Of a stretch of 64,000 bases of DNA, positions 31,980 through 38,282 are shown one piece after another. Position 1 is the first letter of the stretch. Each line of letters opens with the position of its first letter. The notes beneath the pieces were generated by a model. That model was not told where the DNA came from, did not search any database, and saw only the letters and a program-made list of their open reading frames with translations. The stretch spans positions 95,155 through 159,154 of the forward strand of contig NZ_BAGF01000023.1 in assembly GCF_000308755.1 (NCBI RefSeq), written 5' to 3'. The position numbers and the translations under genes were made by a program. The stretch comes from Nocardia pneumoniae NBRC 100136. GTDB lineage: Bacteria > Actinomycetota > Actinomycetes > Mycobacteriales > Mycobacteriaceae.

Positions 31980-32699
31980 ATGGATGCCATTTTCGGTCGC
32001 GCGCTGGCGGTCGCGGCGATATCGACGCTGGCGATGACCGGCATCACCGCCGGAACAGCTGGCGCAACTCCTCAGGCCGCCGACAGCGGAATCGTCAACT
32101 ACACCGCTACCACTTCCGAGGAGAGCGTGGTCGTCGACATCGACTCGGGTTCGATGGAGGTCGACAACGGGGTGTTCGAAGTCAAAGCAGCCAACGGCAC
32201 CGTACTCGCGGGTACCCCGCTGGAGTTCCGTGTCGACGATTTTCTCTTCCCCATCACCGCCGACATTCAGGGCCGAACCGCCACGCTGACACCGCGATTC
32301 GACCTGGCGCACGCGGTGTACCGGCCGGTCGCGCTTCCGTTCGAAGACCAGGCTCTGTGGCGAACGCCGTACGAACGCGAAGTCGCCGCGTTCACGCGAT
32401 TGAAGGACACTATCGCGACCGGTGCCGCGATCGGCACCACCGTCGGCGGTATCGGCGGCGGCATCGTCGGCTGTGTGCTCGGCGGCATCGCCGGCGCCAC
32501 CATCGCCGCCGCGACCATCGTCGGCATGTTCGGGCCGTTCATCCCGGCCGCCGCCGTCGGCTGCCTGGGCGGCATCCTCGCCGTGGGTGCACTCGGCACC
32601 TTGGCAGGCCAACTGTTCGTCACGGCTCCGGTCGCCATCGCCGCCTTGGCCCAATACTTCACCACGATCAATCAGCCGTTCACTCCGGCGCCCAGGTAA
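31980..32699 (+). CDS. Secreted protein with glycine-rich hydrophobic C-terminus, unknown function
   Basis: This 239-aa protein has a signal peptide (residues ~1-30, ending GTAGAT). A ~115-residue beta-rich region follows (EESVVVDIDSGSMEV...), then a ~95-residue Gly/Ala/Ile-rich hydrophobic part (ATGAAIGTTVGGIGGGIVG...) that could insert in a membrane. This two-part design recurs in Nocardia proteins of unknown function. The ATG at 31980 is preceded by AGGAGG, which decides it over an ATG at 31935. Direct TTCAG repeats lie upstream and a strong terminator lies downstream, so it is monocistronic. I cannot assign a function. Confidence 0.75.
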   Translation: MDAIFGRALAVAAISTLAMTGITAGTAGATPQAADSGIVNYTATTSEESVVVDIDSGSMEVDNGVFEVKAANGTVLAGTPLEFRVDDFLFPITADIQGRTATLTPRFDLAHAVYRPVALPFEDQALWRTPYEREVAAFTRLKDTIATGAAIGTTVGGIGGGIVGCVLGGIAGATIAAATIVGMFGPFIPAAAVGCLGGILAVGALGTLAGQLFVTAPVAIAALAQYFTTINQPFTPAPR

Positions 32700-32713
32700 G
32701 CGGTTTCGTCGTC

Positions 32714-32752
32714 ATGAAGCGCCGGGACCCCGCCAGGGTCCTGGCGCTTCAT
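32714..32752 (+). terminator. Rho-independent terminator after the secreted-protein gene
   Basis: A 17-bp stem (32714-32730 with 32736-32752) contains a single G-U type wobble and a five-base loop. It lies 15 bases past the stop codon. Confidence 0.75.
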
Positions 32753-32836
32753 GCGGCTAGCACCAGCAGCCGGTTGCCGGAGGGATGCCCGCACCGCGGC
32801 GACCGAACTGGAAGACCGTAATCGGAATCACCTACC

Positions 32837-33803
32837 ATGCCCATGATGTTGTCGCCGCTTCCCGGCGTCATCGCGTGGCCGGTGATCGGCTATACCGCGG
32901 TCCTGATCGCGGGGAGGCTGCTGCTGTTCCGCGACACGATCGCCGATCAGTTCCTGAATCGAATACTGCTGTGGTGCCTGCTCAGCTTGCTGCTGTATCG
33001 CTGCACATGGACGCCCGGCATCGCCCACCTCGGCGCGGCAACTGGCCATCTGTTGCCTGGTCGTGATGTCGGTCTACGTGATCGGCTTTGATCGATTCTG
33101 GGATGTCGACAGCGACGTCGCGGCGATATGGCGCCGCCAGCGCATCTACCGCCTGATCGGGGTGGTCTGCGTGGTTGCGATACTCCTTCGCGGGGGCCCG
33201 CGACCGAGCCGAAGGGCGGTCGGTCGACCTGGGCTTGGATCTCGAGGGGCTGGTCATCGGGATCGCTTTCGCCGCACCGATGGCGACCGGCGCATCGATG
33301 TTGATGTGGATCGGTCTTCGGGAGATCCGGCGAGTCGATCGTGACGTTTGCCGCCGTGCCGCTGGGTGCCTGGTTGATCGAAACCGCGGGTCTGGACCGC
33401 AACGCACGTGCCTGTCGTCGGCTGCGACCACTGTGGCGAGATCTCACCGCGGCGGTGCCGGAGATCCTGCTGTTGCCGGACACCGACACGCTCCAACCGA
33501 CTGTTCCGGCCACCCGCCTACGTCGGATAGCGATCGAGATCCGCGATGCCTCTTGCATCTGCGGCCGTACTTCCCGCGGGAATCGGCTGGCGCGAGCGCG
33601 GACTGGACGAAATGGCGTTCGGCCCAGCTGATTACGCCCGTCAGCTAGCGTATGCCGTGCAGGCGAGGAAAGCCGGTTGGCCACCGACGAGTTCGGAGGC
33701 CATGCCACGTTCATTGCTGGGCGCCCGAGATTTGGACGCCGACCTGCGGCATCTTCTCGACCTCGCACGACTCTGGCCGCCGGATGGTCCAGGACTGGCA
33801 TAG
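32837..33803 (+). pseudogene. Decayed MAB_1171c-family (DUF6545-type) membrane protein gene
   Basis: A MAB_1171c-like sequence can be followed through all three plus-strand frames. An N-terminal membrane part (IAWPVIGYTAVLIAGRLLLF, NRILLWCLLSLLL) lies in one frame. RQLAICCLVVMSVYVIGF and RQRIYRLIGVV follow in a second from about 33033. GLVIGIAFAAPMATG and the LREIRR segment are in a third. RRLRPLWRDLTAAVPEI and RLRRIAIEIRDA return to the first frame. LLHLRPYFPRE and a C-terminal ARQLAYAVQARKAG segment switch frames again. At least five frameshifts are needed and the whole is shorter than the usual ~380-400 aa, so it is an old pseudogene. Intact relatives are multipass membrane proteins often found beside XRE regulators. 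Confidence 0.72.
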
Positions 33804-33929
33804 CCACTGGTAACCGCGCCGGTGATCGGGGAGCGAGGTCCCGTTTCCGCCTGGCCGGTCTGGGTAGGTCCGGAGTGGGAACGCGTGGAAGTCCAGGCCG
33901 GACGCTCGCTCGGCCCGCTGGGAGGAACA

Positions 33930-34601
33930 ATGGCTCGTTCGTTGATGAAGGTTGTCGCCGTGGCGGTTCTGGTGTGTGGCCCGGTCTCGGCCGGTGCCGG
34001 TGTGGCGGTCGGTGCTCCGCGGTTACCCGTGCCGCCGATAGGCGGTGGATCGGGAATTGTGATCGATGACCAAGCCGAGTGCACCCTCACCACCATCGGC
34101 CACGACGCACGGGACAGGTTGGTGGGTTTGACGGCCGGTCATTGCGGCGAACCCGGGGACAGCGTCGCGTCGGTGGCATATCCCGGCTACGGCGTGCTGG
34201 GGCGATTCGTCTACGCCGATCACGAACTGGACTACGCGATCATCGAATTCGATGCCAGGCGGGTCGCTCCCGCCCGCGAGGTCGGTGGGTTCCGCATCGA
34301 CGGTCTCGGCGCTCCCGCGCAATTCCCCGACATCGTCTGCAAGAAGGGCCGGACCACCGGGCACACCTGCGGTGTCGCCTGGGGCGACATGATGGGCGAC
34401 AGCACCGACACGTGGACCCAGATGTGTGTGCTCAAAGGCGACTCCGGCGCGCCGGTGGTGATCGGGTCGACCTTGGTCGGCATGGTGAACGCCTACCTGG
34501 GCATCGGATGTCTAGGACCCGAGGTGGGAACGGACATCAACGCCATCCTCGCCGACATCGACTCCCGAAACAGCGTAGGCGCTGGATTCCGGCCCGTCTG
34601 A
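33930..34601 (+). CDS. Secreted trypsin-like serine protease (S1 family)
   Basis: This 223-aa protein has a signal peptide (residues ~1-29, ending VAVGAP) and a chymotrypsin-fold domain. The triad is His71 in TAGHCG, Asp101 in LDYAIIEF and Ser172 in GDSGAPV. Six Cys suggest disulfides. It is short and close to the nocardial and Streptomyces S1 proteases that lack a long propeptide. GGAGGAACA precedes the ATG at 33930. The gene stands alone between a pseudogene and an SDR gene. The substrate is unknown. Confidence 0.85.
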   Translation: MARSLMKVVAVAVLVCGPVSAGAGVAVGAPRLPVPPIGGGSGIVIDDQAECTLTTIGHDARDRLVGLTAGHCGEPGDSVASVAYPGYGVLGRFVYADHELDYAIIEFDARRVAPAREVGGFRIDGLGAPAQFPDIVCKKGRTTGHTCGVAWGDMMGDSTDTWTQMCVLKGDSGAPVVIGSTLVGMVNAYLGIGCLGPEVGTDINAILADIDSRNSVGAGFRPV

Positions 34602-34788
34602 GCTGCGCGAGTCGATCTTGGGCTGTCTTCCGGCTGACCACCGACAACGCATCCGCCGCCGCATCGGTCAGAACAAAACGCCAACCACCGCAGAATTGCG
34701 GGTCCCATTGCGGTAGCGCGGCGGCTGGCCCGATTGCGGGTTGTGGCTTTCTGCGGCGGGATTGGGCAGGCACCGCATTTGCCGCGGC

Positions 34789-34819
34789 TTGACTTCGAGC
34801 GCACTCGAAGTCCTAGCGT
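34789..34819 (+). promoter_or_regulatory. MerR-type promoter with operator dyad
   Basis: A TTGACT -35 hexamer (34789-34794) and a TAGCGT -10 hexamer (34814-34819) are separated by 19 bp, the over-long spacing typical of MerR-activated promoters. A perfect 9-bp inverted repeat, GACTTCGAG-CGCA-CTCGAAGTC (34791-34812), fills the spacer. It drives the SDR gene starting at 34826. The -10 lies only seven bases before the ATG, so the transcript would be leaderless or nearly so. Confidence 0.75.
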
Positions 34820-34825
34820 GAGGGC

Positions 34826-35536
34826 ATGACAGCAACGCTGATCACCGGCTCGAACAAAGGTCTCGGCTTCGAAACCGCCCGCCGACTCGTCAACGCGGGT
34901 CACACCGTCTATCTCGGCAGCAGGGACGCCGAACGTGGGCGTCAGGCCGCCGCACAACTCGGCGCACGGCCAGTCCAGCTCGACGTCACCGACGACGCGT
35001 CGGTGGCTGCCGCGGTCGAAACCATCGAGGCCGCTGAAGAACTGGACGTCCTGATCAACAATGCCGGTATCGCTCCGGAGTGGGGTGACGACAACGTCGT
35101 GATCGGCGCGGCGGATGTGACAGCCGACTTGATGCGCACGACGTTCGACACGAACGTCTTCGGCACGGTGCGCGTCCTGCACGCCTTCCTCCCGCTGCTG
35201 CAACGTTCCGACGCACCGGTCGTGGTGAACGTCAGCAGCGGGCTGGCGTCGCTGACCCGAGTCGCCACACCGGGCACCGCGGCGTATGCCTACCCGGGCC
35301 TTGCCTACCCTGCGTCGAAAACCGTGGTCAACATGATCACCGTGCAGTACGCGAAGGCGTTGCCGAACATGCGGATCAATGCGGTGGAACCCGGCTTCAC
35401 CAAGACCGACCTGAACGGGAACACCGGTACCCAGACCGTCGAGCAGGCCGTGGAAATCATCGTGCGCATGGCGCAAGTAGGACCCGATGGACCCACTGGG
35501 GGTTACTTCGACGCCGAGGGAGCCCTTCCCTGGTGA
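34826..35536 (+). CDS. SDR family NAD(P)-dependent oxidoreductase
   Basis: This 236-aa short-chain dehydrogenase has the cofactor motif TGSNKGLG at residues 7-14, NNAG near 75, a Ser in NVSSG near 138 and the catalytic YPASK near 160. It therefore has all classical catalytic residues. It resembles SDRs that act on quinones or small carbonyl compounds in stress responses. A MerR-type promoter with a perfect dyad immediately precedes it, so a MerR-family sensor encoded elsewhere probably induces it. The substrate is unknown. Confidence 0.88.
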   Translation: MTATLITGSNKGLGFETARRLVNAGHTVYLGSRDAERGRQAAAQLGARPVQLDVTDDASVAAAVETIEAAEELDVLINNAGIAPEWGDDNVVIGAADVTADLMRTTFDTNVFGTVRVLHAFLPLLQRSDAPVVVNVSSGLASLTRVATPGTAAYAYPGLAYPASKTVVNMITVQYAKALPNMRINAVEPGFTKTDLNGNTGTQTVEQAVEIIVRMAQVGPDGPTGGYFDAEGALPW

Positions 35537-35781
35537 TCGAACCCGGATCTTGGCCACGAATCCGATTGCGGCGTCAATGAAACGGCTCGTCGACGCAGGA
35601 CGTGGTGAGCCCAGCGAAATGCAGTGCAGCCGGGCTCGCGACCTCGATGCCGAACACGAAGAAGTGGGCCGCCGCCTCGCGGTCTCCCGGTACTCGGCGG
35701 CGCGGATTCTCCGCCGACCGGCTTCCCGGTGATGGTATGGGTTGCCACGCTGAGGCGTGACCGTCTGGCTATGTTCAATTC

Positions 35782-36432
35782 GTGGTGATCGAACATCAGT
35801 TCGCGGGGGATTTCGAGGTGCACCTGACAGTGCACCCTCGTGCGGACGAATCGCGGTTGGTCGACTGGGCCGCAGCCCGTAGCGTGCGCTACACGCGGAT
35901 CCTGCTGGATCGTGGAAGCGTGCCGGACCAGCCGATGCTCACATTCGCAGTGCCGGGGACCTTCGCCGACGCGAAGCGGGCGGTCGAGGACTACGCTCTC
36001 GCCCTGAGAGTGGCCGGTTTCGCTCTGGTCCGCGCCAAGATCGAGGCGAGTCCGTTCAACGAACAGATTCCGCAGACGGCCGAGCAGGCGGTGGCGCTGC
36101 CGACGGGCTGTTACTTCGAGCATCATGTCAAGCTGCTCTTGGGCGGTGAGGCGGATGTACTGCGGGTGCGAGCTCTCGTCGAACCTCATGCCGCGCACGT
36201 CTCCCGCAATGCCCGCCGCTCGGCGGGGCACGGGCGACACGAACGGTTCGTGACGCAGCGGGCTCATGGCGTCGGCCTGTCCGAAGCAGGCGACCGGCTC
36301 GAGGCACTCCTCGCGGACGTGGCGGCCGCGGGGTTTCCCGTCGTCGAGGTGGAGCGGGAGTTCGTCGTGTACGACGATCGCCCGGGACTCGATGCGGGGT
36401 GGATCACCGAATCGACCGCTGTGGCGCCATGA
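35782..36432 (+). CDS. Conserved-looking protein of unknown function paired with an AbiEii-like nucleotidyltransferase
   Basis: This 216-aa soluble protein has no recognised domain. Ordered segments include FEVHLTVHPRADESRLVDWA near the start, GCYFEHHVKLLL near residue 113 followed by a His-rich AHVSRNARRSAGHGRHERFVTQRAHG, and EVEREFVVYDDRPGLDAGWI near the end. Two GTG codons open the frame; TATGTT, a possible -10, lies six bases upstream, so a leaderless transcript is plausible. Its stop overlaps the ATG of the nucleotidyltransferase gene. It does not look like the winged-helix AbiEi antitoxin. It may be a partner, substrate-binding or antidote protein. Confidence 0.65.
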   Translation: MVIEHQFAGDFEVHLTVHPRADESRLVDWAAARSVRYTRILLDRGSVPDQPMLTFAVPGTFADAKRAVEDYALALRVAGFALVRAKIEASPFNEQIPQTAEQAVALPTGCYFEHHVKLLLGGEADVLRVRALVEPHAAHVSRNARRSAGHGRHERFVTQRAHGVGLSEAGDRLEALLADVAAAGFPVVEVEREFVVYDDRPGLDAGWITESTAVAP

Positions 36433-37439
36433 TCGTGGACGAGGCGCACCGCGCGGCCCTGGACCATGTGCTCGCTGTCGTCGCCGGTGCGGAGTGGGCC
36501 GCCGGGCTGGTGCTGCGTGGCAGCATGACGCTGCAAGCGTGGGTGGGTGAACACGCGCGACCTCCGGCCGATCTGGATTGGATCGCGCCGGGGCTGTCGG
36601 CAGCCGATTTTCCGGACCCGCTCGATCCCTTCCCGTACGTCGACGACATCACCTGGGTGCAGCAGTGGCCCGAGGCAGTCGATGGGGCGGCCGAATATCA
36701 GATCTGGGCCGAGGACGAGTTCGCCACGTTCGGCAGCCGTCCGGTACTGCCCCCGGAGGGCCTGCGCTGGATGCAGGCCGAGGAGCAGTGGTGGCCGCAG
36801 CCGGATAGGGACAGCCCGCCTGCGATTTTGACAGATCTGGTCGAGGCGATCCGGGCCGATCCACATGCGGGCGGCGGTGTCGTCCTCGATGCCGACGCCG
36901 CCGAGCATGACGGGAAGTGGGGCTACTCGTATGGATACGATTACGGATACGACACGCCCGGCGTGCGGATCCGGGTGCCGTACCACACCGATAGCGGGGA
37001 ATCGGGTGCGATACGGCTGGATTTCGCAGCCGAGGAACCGCTTCCCGACGCACCGGTCTGGACAGCCATCCCGCGCGGTGACGGCGGTCCGCCCACACCC
37101 GTGATCACCGCGAGCCGTGAGCTGTCGCTGGCGTGGAAGTTGCTGTGGCTGCGCTCGGACTCGATGGAGAAGGACCGCGTCGCGGGCAAAGACCTCTACG
37201 ACGCTGTGGTCCTCGCCGAATGCCCACAGACACATCTGACACCTCGGCTGCTGCGTACCGTGCTCGGTGAACACGCACACGGGTTCGGCCCTGAGACGAT
37301 CCGCCGCTGGCGAGTCGACTGGGATTCATTCGCCGTCACCCACTGGGTCTGCTACGAGATGGACATCGACTTCGACGCGAACAGCTGGCTCGAACGGCTC
37401 GCTCACGCATTCTCAGCGTTGATCGCCGGATCAGGCTGA
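36429..37439 (+). CDS. AbiEii/AbiGii-like (DUF1814-type) nucleotidyltransferase
   Basis: This 336-aa protein shows the split nucleotidyltransferase pattern of the AbiEii family. LVLRGSMTLQAWVG near residue 27 is followed by ARPPADLDW near 46 (the GS...DxD metal-binding motif). Further on come IRVPYHTDSGESGAIRLDF near 175 and the helical ELSLAWKLLW...KDLYDAVVLAE region near 230-260. Family members act as toxins or tRNA/protein nucleotidyltransferases in toxin-antitoxin and phage-defence systems. The gene overlaps its partner by four bases (ATGA). No classical AbiEi antitoxin is adjacent. Assignment rests on motif reading. Confidence 0.7.
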   Translation: MIVDEAHRAALDHVLAVVAGAEWAAGLVLRGSMTLQAWVGEHARPPADLDWIAPGLSAADFPDPLDPFPYVDDITWVQQWPEAVDGAAEYQIWAEDEFATFGSRPVLPPEGLRWMQAEEQWWPQPDRDSPPAILTDLVEAIRADPHAGGGVVLDADAAEHDGKWGYSYGYDYGYDTPGVRIRVPYHTDSGESGAIRLDFAAEEPLPDAPVWTAIPRGDGGPPTPVITASRELSLAWKLLWLRSDSMEKDRVAGKDLYDAVVLAECPQTHLTPRLLRTVLGEHAHGFGPETIRRWRVDWDSFAVTHWVCYEMDIDFDANSWLERLAHAFSALIAGSG

Positions 37440-37815
37440 CCTCACCCCGATCTCGACGCGACCGACTGCTGCGTCGCTGAGAATGCGGCTGACCGTTGAC
37501 CGACGCGATGGCGGTGGTCATGGATGTTCCTGCACATGCCGTAGACGATGTTCCGGTCCGCAGTGCGCACAACCGGGGTCGCGGACAGCGGGCCGTGGAT
37601 GAGTTCCTGCAGCGGCGACTGTGGTGGAACGACGAGCGCGATCACCGTCGATCACCCCCGCCAGCAAGCGTTTTCGAGGTCACCGTGACGGCGTGATCCG
37701 TCAGGTGTGTCGCATATCGGCGCAGGTCAGCGTAACGATTCGCTAGTCATGCCCGGTGGGTCCGAGTGCACTCGCACACACGGCACCGACACCCAACAGA
37801 TCTGTTGCGAAGCTG
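37440..37815. other. Gene-free stretch between the nucleotidyltransferase gene and tRNA-Leu
   Basis: About 375 bases with only short overlapping frames on both strands, none with a ribosome binding site or recognisable domain. Base composition is slightly less GC-rich than the neighbours. This could be remnant accessory DNA abutting the tRNA gene. I see no integrase, attachment repeat or terminator. Confidence 0.35.
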
Positions 37816-37897
37816 TGCGCGAGAGGGGACTTGAACCCCTACGTCCGTGGACACCAGAACCTAAATCTGGCGCGTCTGCCAATTTCGCCACTCGCGC
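37816..37897 (-). tRNA. tRNA-Leu (anticodon UAG)
   Basis: On the minus strand the 5' acceptor GCGCGAG pairs with CTCGCGC at the 3' end. The anticodon stem CCAGA/TCTGG encloses the loop TTTAGGT, giving anticodon UAG, which reads CUA leucine codons. A long variable arm (TGTCCACGGAC region) marks a class II tRNA. The T arm contains GTTCAAGTC. CCA is not encoded. Confidence 0.92.
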
Positions 37898-38012
37898 TTG
37901 ATGGTACGACCGTCCAAACTCTACCGGGCATTTCGGCCATAGCGAAGCATTGGGTGGGCGTGGCGTACTCGCCAGTAACCTCACCTGGGATTATAACGAT
38001 TTGGCAACGGCC

Positions 38013-38033
38013 AACATGAGGAGCACTCATGTT
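38013..38033. promoter_or_regulatory. Inverted repeat 1 in the fas promoter (FasR-type operator candidate)
   Basis: AACATGA-N7-TCATGTT; the symmetry extends one base into the spacer on each side (G...C). The same 7-bp arms and spacer length recur 57 bp downstream. Confidence 0.7.
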
Positions 38034-38069
38034 TCCTACGTGTTGGTAACCCATGGACCAGCGCGTTCA

Positions 38070-38090
38070 AACATGAGGCTGGGTCATGTT
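38070..38090. promoter_or_regulatory. Inverted repeat 2 in the fas promoter (FasR-type operator candidate)
   Basis: AACATGA-N7-TCATGTT, identical in arms and size to repeat 1. Here one extra outer A/T pair extends the symmetry. Repetition of a 21-bp element with a different spacer sequence argues for a bound regulator rather than chance. Confidence 0.7.
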
Positions 38091-38155
38091 TCTGACCATT
38101 CTGGTACGGACGTACTCGAATACGCCGGAGTAGGGGGCTCGCCGGGGGACAAACG

Positions 38156-38169
38156 TGAGGATTTCCTCA
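38156..38169. promoter_or_regulatory. Third dyad in the fas leader
   Basis: TGAGGA-TT-TCCTCA is a perfect 6-bp dyad. Flanking AACG and TCATGATT partly resemble the arms of the two upstream repeats but with different spacing. It may be a degenerate third site or a hairpin in the fas leader. Confidence 0.4.
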
Positions 38170-38282
38170 TGATTTTGTGCCATCCTCGCCGGTATCAGGC
38201 CGATCGCCCGCGAGCGCCCGCGTACCGAGAGGGACCGGCGTGTCGCCGAGGCATGTCGCATGGAAAAGGAAGTCGAAGCGCC

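Larger units (their letters stand above)
37898..38282 (+). promoter_or_regulatory. Promoter and leader region of fas
   Basis: About 385 bases between tRNA-Leu and fas carry no gene of their own; the fas frame stays open through it but with no coding character. It holds two identical inverted repeats (38013-38033 and 38070-38090) and a third dyad (38156-38169). AT-rich pieces such as GGGATTATAACGATTTGG at about 37987 may hold promoter elements. This is a densely regulated region, in line with fas being the entry point to mycolic acid and phospholipid acyl chains. Confidence 0.6.

Noticed and set aside
32947..33930. 327-codon minus-strand frame over the pseudogene
   Set aside because: Dominated by Arg, Pro and Ser with no ordered segments. 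The plus strand carries recognisable family motifs, so this frame is chance.
35537..35781. Short plus-strand frame after the SDR gene (KRLVDAGRGEPSEM...)
   Set aside because: About 50 residues, no ribosome binding site and no recognisable domain. It may be a remnant, but not enough to call.
37440..37900. Attachment site or genomic island boundary at tRNA-Leu
   Set aside because: The accessory-looking genes next to a tRNA suggested one, but I found no integrase and no second copy of the tRNA 3' end within the window.
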